A DNA stretch of 64,000 nucleotides from Tuwongella immobilis (lineage in GTDB: Bacteria; Planctomycetota; Planctomycetia; Gemmatales; Gemmataceae). The translations under genes were made by a program, and so were the position numbers. Shown piece by piece: positions 31,938 through 39,319 of the stretch (its first letter is position 1; the number at the start of each line of letters is the position of its first letter). The stretch covers positions 3,076,920-3,140,919 of the forward strand of contig NZ_LR593887.1 of the NCBI RefSeq assembly GCF_901538355.1, written 5' to 3'. The notes beneath the pieces were generated by a model. That model did no database searches. It was not told the DNA's origin and saw nothing but the letters and a program-made list of their open reading frames with translations.

Positions 31938-33363
31938 CGATGAACCCGCGATCCAACACGCATTTCGGCGGGCATTTGGTGGAAAAATCAACGTGCTCGG
32001 AGCTGCGACGGCTCGCGAGGGCCTCTCAATCATTTCTCAGACACCACCAGATGTGATCGTCCTCGATGTGCATTTGCCAGATGCTACTGGATTAGAAACC
32101 TACCGAAAGATTCACCAAATCGATGCTCGAATACCAGTTATTTTGATTACCGGACATGGTACGACAGATCTTGCAATCGAGGCGATGAAAGACGGTGTCT
32201 ATGAATATTTGCTCAAGCCGTTAGAACTGTCGGCATTGAGGCGGCTGATTGAGCAAGCGATGCTTTCTGCGGCTAAAATGCGAATCCCGGCTAATTTAGG
32301 AAACGAAGAATCGGTACAGCCCGAAGGCGATCTCATGCTCGGGCAATGTGCTCGGATGCAGGATGTCTATAAATCGGTTGGCCGTGTTGCTGCACAGGAA
32401 ATCACGGTTCTCATTCAAGGTGAAAGTGGAACCGGAAAAGAATTAGTCGCTCGGGCAATTTATCAGCATTCTAAACGTGCTAAACAGCCATTTTTAGCAA
32501 TTAATTGTGCCGCAATTCCCGAAACGCTCCTGGAAAGTGAATTGTTTGGACACGAAAAGGGTTCATTCACAGGCGCTGAACGCAAACGGATTGGAAAATT
32601 TGAGCAATGCCATGGTGGCACGATTTTTTTAGATGAAATCGGTGAAATGCCGATCCTGATGCAATCGAAAATCCTTCGCCTCCTTCAAGAGCAGCAATTT
32701 GAGCGAGTTGGTGGGAATGAACTCATCCAGACTAATGTGCGACTCATCGCGGCCACAAATGCGGATCTGAAAAAACTTTGTGATGTTGGAAAATTCCGAA
32801 AAGATCTTTATTTTCGACTCAATGTCTTTTCGATTGAGCTGCCACCACTTCGTGATCGGGGTGGAGATATTGACCAGCTTATCGATTATTTCGTGAAGCG
32901 TTATTCACTACAATTAGGCCGTTCAGTCACGGAAATTGCCCAGGAAGCTCGTGATATTCTTCATAAATATCCTTGGCCCGGGAATGTCCGTGAATTACAG
33001 AGTGTCATTAAACAGTCGTTGATTCGGATGAACGGCAGTGCACTTCTCGCAGATTTTCTTCCGGAGTCGATTCGTCAATCGGATGAAGTGGATCAACCGA
33101 TTGCAGTCTTTCATGATGAGCAATTTTCGTGGGATTCGTTTATTGACGAACTCATTTCTCAATCCTGTGAAAATGTATATGCCGTTGCCTTGGAACGGAT
33201 GGAACGAGAGGTGATTCTTCGTGTCCTGAAACATACAGGTGGAAATCAGTTGCAATCTGCAAAGATTCTTGGAATCACTCGTGGCAGCCTTCGCACCAAA
33301 ATTCGCAATCTTGGAATCAATATTGGCCGAAATATTAGTCTGGAAGACGAGGAGATCCAATAG
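31915..33363 (+). CDS. NtrC-family sigma-54-dependent response regulator
   Basis: The start is GTG 31915 (GGAG nine bases upstream), inside the end of the kinase gene; 482 residues. The receiver domain carries the acidic pair at 8-9 and phospho-acceptor D51 (VIVLDVHLPDATG). The AAA+ domain has Walker A GESGTGKE (169-176), the sigma-54 contact loop GSFTGA (216-221) and Walker B FLDEIGEM (238-245). The Fis-type HTH closes the protein (GGNQLQSAKILGITRGSLRT). All parts are intact, so it should activate sigma-54 promoters. The adaptor-permease promoter in the same cluster is the obvious target. Confidence 0.95.
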   Translation: MQTLLVIDDEPAIQHAFRRAFGGKINVLGAATAREGLSIISQTPPDVIVLDVHLPDATGLETYRKIHQIDARIPVILITGHGTTDLAIEAMKDGVYEYLLKPLELSALRRLIEQAMLSAAKMRIPANLGNEESVQPEGDLMLGQCARMQDVYKSVGRVAAQEITVLIQGESGTGKELVARAIYQHSKRAKQPFLAINCAAIPETLLESELFGHEKGSFTGAERKRIGKFEQCHGGTIFLDEIGEMPILMQSKILRLLQEQQFERVGGNELIQTNVRLIAATNADLKKLCDVGKFRKDLYFRLNVFSIELPPLRDRGGDIDQLIDYFVKRYSLQLGRSVTEIAQEARDILHKYPWPGNVRELQSVIKQSLIRMNGSALLADFLPESIRQSDEVDQPIAVFHDEQFSWDSFIDELISQSCENVYAVALERMEREVILRVLKHTGGNQLQSAKILGITRGSLRTKIRNLGINIGRNISLEDEEIQ

Positions 33364-33438
33364 TTCGATAACGCTCGGTTGGGACTAAACCTCCGTAAGT
33401 TATGGCCCAGACGCTCCACCCCCACTCGTGGCAGCCGA

Positions 33439-33795
33439 CTAACTCGGGTGCCAATCCGCGACTCGCAGATCGAAGACCGGCTGCCATGTGCCTGTTTCGG
33501 CGAGCGATTCCACGGCGATTGAGGTACCGTCAAACGTGCGGAGCCGATGGCTTGGGGGCAGCGAGCGGGCTTCGATCCAGCCGAGCGACTCCTCGAAGAA
33601 GGGATGCTCACCGGTGGTGTCGATCGTCACTCCGCCCGTGAGCGTCAGCCGAAGGATCTCTGCGGTGCGGACGAAGACCTCTTCAACCACTTTACCACTC
33701 GCTGGCGATTCCGGCGAGTGCTCATCGCGGCTGAGAACCCTCTCGCCGAAACCAATTTCCTCGATCGGCTTGCGGGTGCCGTCCTCCAATTGCAC
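33439..33795 (-). pseudogene. Hint (intein/hedgehog-type) domain fragment
   Basis: The frame reads LEDGTRKPIEEIGFGERVLS, then VFVRTAEILRLTLTGGVTID, TTGEHPFFEESLGWIEARSL and VFDLRVADWHP. This is the Hint fold of polymorphic-toxin pretoxin-Hint modules, including the T-x-x-H-P-F block B. The N-terminal catalytic Cys block is missing: an in-frame TAG lies two codons before the GTG. The C-terminal end (usually WHTYFV) is cut short by a stop. So both ends of a formerly larger, probably Rhs- or toxin-like protein have been lost. It marks the right edge of the A+T-rich cargo. Confidence 0.75.
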
Positions 33796-33886
33796 ATTCT
33801 AATTCTCGATATTTCCCAAGTTCCTCGGTGATTAGGCAGGCTCCATTCGTTGCGGAGATGATCCGGAGTGAGTATGGAGACTCGGC

Positions 33887-34648
33887 ATGCGTGAGGATGC
33901 GCTGTTGGATGAGTTGCTGGGGGTGGTGCATGACCCTCAGCAAGTGGCTCGATCGCGGAACCGGGGGATTGCGTTGGAGCCGCCGGCGGCCCAGGTGCAG
34001 CCGATTTCCAGTCGGCGGTATTTCAACCAGTTGCGTTTGGAGAATGCGGCCAAGGCGATTCAGCGCTTGCCGGTGCCTGGCGAGATGCACCACCACATCA
34101 TCACGGGGAATTTCGATTCGTATCTGCTGATCCCGGCGATTCTCGAGCGCGTTGCCCGCCCGGTGCAGGAGTTACGATTGGCCACGCTCGGCTTCAATCG
34201 TCGCAATGCCGATGCACTCATCGCCGATCTGCGCTCCCAGCGAATTCAGCGGGCCACGTTGATTGTCTCGGAATACTACCAGGCTTCCGAAGATGCGGAA
34301 GTTTGCACGCAGTTGCAAACCGAGTTGGTGCGATATGGGGAACCACGCGGGTGGTTTTTGGCGACGCGCTGCCATGCCAAGATTATCCTGATGCGATTTG
34401 CCGATGGACCAGCATTCGTTGTTGAGTCCTCGGCGAACTTGCGAACATGCCGAAGTATCGAGCAATTCACGATTTGCGACGATGGCGAACTGTATTCCTT
34501 TCACGCTTCTTGGATGGACCAGCTTTATGGCGACCAGCGAGCATCCGCAGTTGAATCGGCTGATCCTCTTGATGGTGTCTGGCCTGACCGGGCCGGAACT
34601 GACGGCGGCGGCCAGCCGATTGGAGATCCCGGAATCGGAGATCGGTGA
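33887..34648 (+). CDS. PLD-like (phospholipase D fold) protein
   Basis: From ATG 33887 (GGAGACTCGGC upstream), 253 residues. The C-terminal domain shows one HxK motif in a typical setting (ATRCHAKIILMRFADGPAFV followed by VESSANLRTCRSIEQFTI), the single-HKD layout of phage-borne PLD-like nucleases that act as dimers. The N-terminal part LRLATLGFNRRNADALIADL and ATLIVSEYY fits the fold. The D of HxKx4D is not at the usual place, so activity is uncertain. The last 40 codons overlap the following gene by 122 bases in another frame, and that tail is Gly/Asp-rich. A role in packaging or DNA processing next to terminase-like genes is inferred. Confidence 0.68.
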   Translation: MREDALLDELLGVVHDPQQVARSRNRGIALEPPAAQVQPISSRRYFNQLRLENAAKAIQRLPVPGEMHHHIITGNFDSYLLIPAILERVARPVQELRLATLGFNRRNADALIADLRSQRIQRATLIVSEYYQASEDAEVCTQLQTELVRYGEPRGWFLATRCHAKIILMRFADGPAFVVESSANLRTCRSIEQFTICDDGELYSFHASWMDQLYGDQRASAVESADPLDGVWPDRAGTDGGGQPIGDPGIGDR

Positions 34649-35033
34649 GCTGATCGACGAGGCACGCCAGCGAATCCGCTTGGCTGCGTCATTCGATCAC
34701 CACCACGAACTGGGGGTGGCATATACTCGGCTCAATGATTTGTACATTCGAGCGATCAAGGTGGCAGACCTGAAAACCGCACTCACCGCCCAACGGGATT
34801 TGAATCGGCTGTCGGAGTCGCACACCCCGAGCAGCTCGGCAATCGATCCGTTGGCTGTGGAAGTGGATGCCCGCGAGGAGGTGGAAGCGATCCGATTGCA
34901 TCTGTTGCCATTGCAGTTGGCATCGCCATCGGCCCCGCTGCGTGAGCATGCCCGGATTGCGGCGGAGCGGATTCGCCAGCAGTCCGATGCGAGTTGCCAA
35001 GTTCCCGCCTCGGCATCGACATTGTCAGAATGA
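34527..35033 (+). CDS. Helix-turn-helix protein, small-terminase-like
   Basis: From ATG 34527, 168 residues. Helical N-terminal domain LNRLILLMVSGLTGPELTAAASRLEIPESEIGELIDEA looks like the DNA-binding domain of small terminase subunits. A helical middle follows (AYTRLNDLYIRAIKVADLKTALTAQRDLNRL), as in oligomerisation regions of TerS. It starts inside the PLD-like gene and its stop overlaps the next ATG. No large terminase follows, so packaging would need a helper phage if the role is right. Confidence 0.5.
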   Translation: MATSEHPQLNRLILLMVSGLTGPELTAAASRLEIPESEIGELIDEARQRIRLAASFDHHHELGVAYTRLNDLYIRAIKVADLKTALTAQRDLNRLSESHTPSSSAIDPLAVEVDAREEVEAIRLHLLPLQLASPSAPLREHARIAAERIRQQSDASCQVPASASTLSE

Positions 35034-35452
35034 GCACGCCACGCAAGAAGCGAAACGCTGGTGGCCGACCACCTGCACTGACGCCGGAGATTTTGAATCG
35101 CACGGTTCAATATCTACCGGCGGTGCTGTATTTGGAGACGCTGGCGGGGCTTCTCGAAGTGGATCGCACGACGATGTTTCGCTGGATGCGCCGTGGACGG
35201 AAGGAAGCGAGTCGATTGAGCCTGAATTCCAAGGCAAAACCGAAGGAAAGCGAGCGTCTGTACTTGGAGTTTTACCACGCCATAAAAAAGGGGCTGGCGA
35301 TTGGTGAACTGAATGCCTTGTTGGCGATCCGACACGCCGCGAATCGAGGATCATGGCAAGCGGCCGCCTGGCTCTTGGAACGACGCTACCCGGAACGACC
35401 TGCGAGCGAGGTGCCGAATGCCAGGCGGCTATCGAGTGCGACCGGTAAATGA
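35030..35452 (+). CDS. Helix-turn-helix protein, small-terminase-like
   Basis: From ATG 35030 (overlapping the previous stop), 140 residues. It begins MSTPRKKRNAGGRPPALTPE and continues ETLAGLLEVDRTTMFRWMRR and GRKEASRLSLNSKAKPKESERLYLEFYHAIKKG. The G-R-P-P start, HTH and following EFYHAIKKGLAIGELNAL helix strongly resemble phage small terminase subunits or related recombination-associated HTH proteins. The tail AAWLLERRYPERPASEVPN is also TerS-like. The second of two such genes in tandem. Confidence 0.6.
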   Translation: MSTPRKKRNAGGRPPALTPEILNRTVQYLPAVLYLETLAGLLEVDRTTMFRWMRRGRKEASRLSLNSKAKPKESERLYLEFYHAIKKGLAIGELNALLAIRHAANRGSWQAAAWLLERRYPERPASEVPNARRLSSATGK

Positions 35453-35714
35453 TCGCAACATCTATCAGGTTGGGTATCGCTTTCGGGTGCGCGTCCGTTG
35501 GCGAGGGCGGCTGTACCACCTTGGCAGTTTCGGCACAATCGCCGAGGCCAAGTCACGCCGAAACGAGTGGATGCTCGTCCATCTCGGCCCGAATTGGCGA
35601 GAGATCCAGGCCAGTCACGATCGGTATCGAACGCTGGGCCGCCCGCTCGGCGACGGCAGCCCAAGCGATCCTCGGTTGATCGGTAAAGGCAATCGACCGT
35701 TCAGCGCTAATTGA
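35418..35714 (+). CDS. Small AP2/arm-binding-like protein
   Basis: From ATG 35418, 98 residues, overlapping the previous gene by 35 bases. The segment NIYQVGYRFRVRVRWRGRLY, then HLGSFGTIAEAKSRRNEWML, has the three-strand plus helix pattern of AP2 and integrase arm-binding domains, which bind DNA repeats. A polar tail follows. It may be a DNA-binding accessory protein for the element ends, whose right boundary is 700 bases away. The call rests on pattern only. Confidence 0.5.
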   Translation: MPGGYRVRPVNDRNIYQVGYRFRVRVRWRGRLYHLGSFGTIAEAKSRRNEWMLVHLGPNWREIQASHDRYRTLGRPLGDGSPSDPRLIGKGNRPFSAN

Positions 35715-36243
35715 CGCTGAACTGGCCGGGGGCTGGGAGATCCCACTCGCCGCGCCCCCAGGCCAATTCTGCTTCGCCCACACAATTCAGCCGCACGCCA
35801 AATTGCCCGTGCAATCGCATCAGCGATGCCGCCACCAGCGGGACGCAGGATTCCTCTTTGCGGAAGTATCCCAACATTCGCCGATAGCCCATCGCCAACC
35901 CAGTCCGCCAGGCGGCCAGAAAGAGCAGAGCTTTGGCCTTCTCCGCATTCATCGACCACCCCGCGAGGATTTCCAGGGTGTATCCATTGTCAAGCTGAGG
36001 GACCAACGATTGACCACAAAGGGCCAGTGCTATCGGGTTGTCATCTGCATCCACGACTTGAATGGCGAAACGAGCCGCTTGCATCACCGCAAGAAACGGT
36101 TCGCTGGGCCAAGGTGACAAACAAACGTCCGTATCATTCCGACGGGCTTGGATGCGCGTCAGAGCTTCGGGAAGGCTGATCGGCTTGAGTTGGTACTTTG
36201 GCTGTCGAGGTTGGCGATCGCGGTTTGCGGAAACCATCTTCAT
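35707..36243 (-). CDS. Hypothetical protein, possibly GNAT-like (phage XF1762-type)
   Basis: From ATG 36243 (GAGGATTGCCC upstream), 178 residues. The centre DVCLSPWPSEPFLAVMQAAR is followed by FAIQVVDADDNPIALALCGQ and a long helix with AEKAKALLFLAAWRTGLAMGYRRMLGYFRKEESC. Strand-strand-helix order and the late aromatic/Gly-Tyr segment recall GNAT-like proteins found in phages (XF1762 type). The acetyl-CoA loop is not certain. It is the last gene of the element and converges on the AP2-like gene with an 8-base overlap. Confidence 0.45.
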   Translation of the reverse strand: MKMVSANRDRQPRQPKYQLKPISLPEALTRIQARRNDTDVCLSPWPSEPFLAVMQAARFAIQVVDADDNPIALALCGQSLVPQLDNGYTLEILAGWSMNAEKAKALLFLAAWRTGLAMGYRRMLGYFRKEESCVPLVAASLMRLHGQFGVRLNCVGEAELAWGRGEWDLPAPGQFSVN

Positions 36244-36299
36244 GGGCAATCCTCGGGACCGTCCGGGGTCATTGGGATTGTATCACGGTTTTGATTGTC

Positions 36300-36340
36300 G
36301 CGAGAAGCAGAGCAGGGAAGTGAATTGCGCTGCTTCTCGC
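36300..36340. repeat. Perfect 11-bp inverted repeat near the right end
   Basis: GCGAGAAGCAG (36300-36310) pairs exactly with CTGCTTCTCGC (36330-36340) around a 19-base loop. It lies upstream of the last gene of the element (minus strand) and about 80 bases inside attR. It may be a terminator-like hairpin or a binding site for excision proteins. Confidence 0.6.
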
Positions 36341-36416
36341 CGTCAGCCTGAAATTGCGTCGCTTTTTGCGTCAGCGAATCGACAATTTACGATTTTCGAG
36401 GTGTTTTTTGATTGTC

Positions 36417-36507
36417 TTCGAATCCTGTAGCGCCCATCTGAATGATTTGCAAGACTTCGTTAAGAATCGCAGGATCTGCCATCAGGTCTTGCGATTCTTT
36501 CGTTTGC
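36417..36507. repeat. attR: right copy of 91-bp direct repeat with integrase-tail remnant
   Basis: Starts with the tRNA-Val T loop and 3' end (TTCGAATCCTGTAGCGCCCA) and continues for 71 bases with the last codons of an integrase. In the minus-strand frame this reads QTKESQDLMADPAILNEVLQ then IIQMG. It differs from attL at four positions, and in the protein frame D has become N. Because this part is on the host side of the crossover, an older related integrase tail was already there. Confidence 0.88.
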
Positions 36508-36721
36508 ATTTGCCTGCCGTTGCCGAAAGGTCGCCTCGATGGTTCGCTCCCATCGCATTTCATGCATGAAGTTCATCGCACTCAGGCTCGGCGAAATTGG
36601 TGGCGAACCACGCCGCAAGATCGTTGGCACGGCCTGCATTCAGTCGTGATTGACAGAACGAGCGGATCCGGGTACATGCGAGGGGAATGGAGTTGTTTTC
36701 ACGCGAAAAAGGAATTTCCCG

Positions 36722-37846
36722 ATGGCGGCATCTCAATCGCTTGCGAATCCGTTGAAACTCGTCGGTCGGGCGGTCAAGCAATCGTTGCGATCCGTCTATC
36801 GGAGCTTTGTGCCGTTGCCGGTGCGGGAGCCGCTGCCGGCGGATGGCTGTCGAGCCGGGCTGGAAGTGCTGACACCGACACGGGTTGTGTCGCCGGGCGA
36901 GAGTTTCACGCTGGGGTTTCGCATTCGCAATTGCGGAACGCGGCATTGGAGTTCGGCGGGACAGGCACCTGTGTTGCTTCGCGCACGCTGGTTGACCACC
37001 AAGAAACAACCGACGCCGTTTCCGGAACGACTCATCGCGCTGCCGGGCACGATTCTTCCCGGCCAGCTCAAGCCGATGCCGATCACCATGACTGCTCCGC
37101 AATCACTGGGCCAATTCTTGCTTGAATTGGATCTGGTGCAGAATCCCGGAAAATCGTTCGCCGAGATGGGGAACCGAGTGGGATATGCAGATATTCAAGT
37201 GACTGGTCATGTGACCGATAACATCGATTACTACCAAGTGTTTGCCACGGCGGATTTGGAACGTGATTATTGGACTTCGGTGGGGCCATCGACCGAGGCG
37301 GAATATCATCGGTTGGCCTGGAAGAAGCTCGATCAACTCAAGGAAGTTGGGCTGAAACCGTCGTCACGCGTTTTGGATTTGGGATGCGGGACGGGGCAAC
37401 TGGCGGTCTCCTTGCAGGAATTCCTCTCCGAACAAGGGGAGTATTTTGGCACGGACATCGGTGCCGAAGCAATCGATTATTGCAAACGGAAGTTCAAACG
37501 CCCGAATTTTGGATTTGCAGTCAATGAAATGACGAAAATTCCAGTTGCAGGGCGGCAGTTTGATTTCATCACCCTCTTTAGTGTGTTCACGCACACGTAC
37601 CCCGATGAGACCGTCTTGTTGCTGGCGGAAGCGAAACGACTGTTGGCTCCCAATGGTTTGATTTTCGCCGACACTTTCGTGTCGCCGTTGGTGGATCGGT
37701 TCTCGGGCAATCGCTATGCCATCGAATGGAATCTGGAGCATCTCCACCGACTGATTGCTTTGGCCGGTTTGAAAGCGACCAAGCATGAATCGTGGAAATG
37801 GCAAGAGAATGCCGAGCGCGTCATCTGGTTGATTCGGCATGCGTAA
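36722..37846 (+). CDS. Class I SAM-dependent methyltransferase with N-terminal Ig-like domain
   Basis: From ATG 36722 (AAGGAATTTCCCG upstream), 374 residues. Residues about 40-150 look like a beta-sandwich domain (VVSPGESFTLGFRIRNCGTRHWSSAGQ). The methyltransferase core follows: SRVLDLGCGTGQLAVSLQEF (motif I), YFGTDIGAEAIDYCKRKF, FDFITLFSVFTHTYPDETV (post I/motif IV) and LLAPNGLIFADTFVSPL. The fusion of an Ig-like or NBR1-like sandwich to a methyltransferase suggests a surface-sugar or lipid substrate, but none can be named. It is the first intact host gene right of the element. Confidence 0.85.
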   Translation: MAASQSLANPLKLVGRAVKQSLRSVYRSFVPLPVREPLPADGCRAGLEVLTPTRVVSPGESFTLGFRIRNCGTRHWSSAGQAPVLLRARWLTTKKQPTPFPERLIALPGTILPGQLKPMPITMTAPQSLGQFLLELDLVQNPGKSFAEMGNRVGYADIQVTGHVTDNIDYYQVFATADLERDYWTSVGPSTEAEYHRLAWKKLDQLKEVGLKPSSRVLDLGCGTGQLAVSLQEFLSEQGEYFGTDIGAEAIDYCKRKFKRPNFGFAVNEMTKIPVAGRQFDFITLFSVFTHTYPDETVLLLAEAKRLLAPNGLIFADTFVSPLVDRFSGNRYAIEWNLEHLHRLIALAGLKATKHESWKWQENAERVIWLIRHA

Positions 37847-37972
37847 TCGCTTGGGTGACAGAACACCTCGCCACCGATGAAGGAATCGCTGCGTTCACTT
37901 GCGAATCAGGATCGGTTTGATTCAATGAATCTTCGGATTCTGAATTCGCAAGCAAGGCAGCGAGGTTTGGCG

Positions 37973-38743
37973 ATGCGCATTTTGTTGACAAACGATGATG
38001 GAATTTACGCACCGGGCTTACGCGCACTTCGGAAAGAACTCCTCTCACTGGGCGAAGTGATGACCATTGCACCCGCAGCCGAACAGAGCGCGGCCGGGCA
38101 TTCGGTGACATTGTTGACCCCATTATTGATCCAAGAAGTGTTTGATGATGAACGCAAACCAATCGGATACGCGGTCGAAGGGCGACCTGCCGATTGCGTG
38201 AAATTGGCATTGCTCGAGTTGCTGCCCTGGAAGCCGGATTTGATCGTCTCGGGAATGAATGCTGGCTCGAACGCGGGAATCAATGTTCTGTATTCGGGGA
38301 CCGTCGCCGCGGCGATTGAAGGTGCATTCTACCACTATCCGGCGATTGCCGTTTCATTGGAATACACGAAGCTCAAGCCGTTGGATTTCCCGAAGGCCGC
38401 GACTTACGCCATTCAGATCATTCGGCAGATCCTTCGCAAGCCGCTGGGGGCCGGCTCGCTGTTCAACGTCAACATCCCGAGTCTGGAAAAGGGGCCGATT
38501 GCGGGGGTGAAAGTCGTTCCGCAAAATATCACCGCGTATACCGAGCGCTTCGATCGTCGCATGGATCCGCGAGGCCGGACCTATTTCTGGGCAGGCAGTG
38601 ACTTGGATTGCCCCGATCCGCATTCGGAAACCGATGTCACCGCGCTCGCGGAGAGTTATATCACGATCACGCCACTGCAATATGACCTGACGGCACATGC
38701 TAAGCTGGCCGATCTCCGCGAGCAATCGTGGACCGTGGAATAA
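37973..38743 (+). CDS. surE: 5'/3'-nucleotidase SurE
   Basis: SurE is a metal-dependent phosphatase acting on nucleoside monophosphates under stress. The start at ATG 37973 (CGAGGTTTGGCG upstream) gives MRILLTNDDGIYAPGLRALR with the metal-binding D8 and D9. The other metal-site blocks are AAEQSAAGHSVTL and VSGMNAGSNAGINVLYSGTVAAAIEG. At 256 residues it has the usual length, and the C-terminal swapping tail with YITITPLQYDLTAH is present. It stands alone, 126 bases after the methyltransferase. Confidence 0.95.
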   Translation: MRILLTNDDGIYAPGLRALRKELLSLGEVMTIAPAAEQSAAGHSVTLLTPLLIQEVFDDERKPIGYAVEGRPADCVKLALLELLPWKPDLIVSGMNAGSNAGINVLYSGTVAAAIEGAFYHYPAIAVSLEYTKLKPLDFPKAATYAIQIIRQILRKPLGAGSLFNVNIPSLEKGPIAGVKVVPQNITAYTERFDRRMDPRGRTYFWAGSDLDCPDPHSETDVTALAESYITITPLQYDLTAHAKLADLREQSWTVE

Positions 38744-38749
38744 TCTCCG

Positions 38750-39319
38750 TCATCGTCCCAAGCCTGGAACATCAACCGGGGGAGCATTCGTGCGATTGAG
38801 CGGGTGATACAGCTCGAGTGTTTGCATCCGCCAATCGCCATCGGCTTCGCGTTGAAACGTGCTGCGACAATAGAACAGGGCGTTATATCCCTTGGCCTTT
38901 GACATAAAGCCGATTTCGACCCGATCGTCGGTGATATACTTCACTTCCGATCGGTCGAAGTCCCAAACTTCCGCACCTTCCCATCCGTATGTCGTATCGA
39001 TCTGCTGGAACCGATTTGCAAGCTGATTTTTCCCGATACTGCGCACACGAAAGTCGGCAGTAAGTCGGGGGAGAATCTCGGAATACCGCTTTTGTCGCGT
39101 CGCTTCAGCCATCGCCTGCACTTGGGAATTGGCACGTTCGCGGCCGCTATCCCAGAAGGTATCCACCAGAAACAGGCCAACCAACGCCACGAGGCAGCCG
39201 GCGAATAAGAGAAGTGCCGATCGATTCTGCTTCAACAGCAGCCGAACGCCACCTAGAAGCACGGCAAGCACCAAGACGCAATACGTCAGGAATGATGGAT
39301 CTGCCAACCAGCGTGGCAT
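38750..39319 (-). CDS. Membrane-anchored protein with NTF2/SnoaL-like domain
   Basis: The start at 39319 (TTGAGGGAACTCCC upstream) gives 189 residues with two membrane helices (FLTYCVLVLAVLLGGVRLLL and ALLLFAGCLVALVGLFLVDT). A soluble C-terminal domain follows with the cone-shaped NTF2-like pattern: AMAEATRQKRYSEILPRLTADFRV, QIDTTYGWEGAEVWDF, NALFYCRSTFQREADGDWRM. Such domains bind small ligands or mediate dimerisation. Function unknown. It converges on surE with a 6-base gap. Confidence 0.65.
   Translation of the reverse strand: MPRWLADPSFLTYCVLVLAVLLGGVRLLLKQNRSALLLFAGCLVALVGLFLVDTFWDSGRERANSQVQAMAEATRQKRYSEILPRLTADFRVRSIGKNQLANRFQQIDTTYGWEGAEVWDFDRSEVKYITDDRVEIGFMSKAKGYNALFYCRSTFQREADGDWRMQTLELYHPLNRTNAPPVDVPGLGR

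Larger units (their letters stand above)
11072..36416. mobile_element. Integrated element (satellite/PICI-like island) in tRNA-Val, about 25.3 kb
   Basis: Bounded by tRNA-Val with an integrase at the left and a direct repeat of the tRNA 3' end at the right. Left-half content: integrase, S24 repressor divergent from an excisionase-like gene, KilA-N, sigma-like, CsrA-like, Rad52-type annealing protein and replication-type genes with a candidate internal origin. Middle: IS3-family element and an A+T-rich RND efflux/two-component cargo. Right: PLD-like and small-terminase-like genes. No capsid, tail, portal, large terminase or conjugation gene is visible. It could be a phage satellite, or a prophage whose structural module was replaced by the cargo. 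Confidence 0.85.
36244..36721. other. Right end of the element and attR region
   Basis: No gene is supported in these 478 bases. In order: an 11-bp inverted repeat at 36300-36340, a short copy of an internal integrase sequence at 36353-36374, attR at 36417-36507, then about 210 bases of host flank in which no family can be recognised. The 11-bp motif TTTTGATTGTC occurs at 36289-36299 and again at 36406-36416 immediately before attR. Confidence 0.6.

Noticed and set aside
11072-36416. Interpretation as an integrative conjugative element
   Set aside because: No relaxase, coupling protein, type IV secretion ATPase or pilus gene is visible; repressor, KilA-N, Rad52-type and terS-like genes point to a phage-derived element.
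36560-36660. Possible gene end on the minus strand right of attR
   Set aside because: About 30 codons look protein-like, but no start, family or intact frame could be established, so it is left as unassigned flank.
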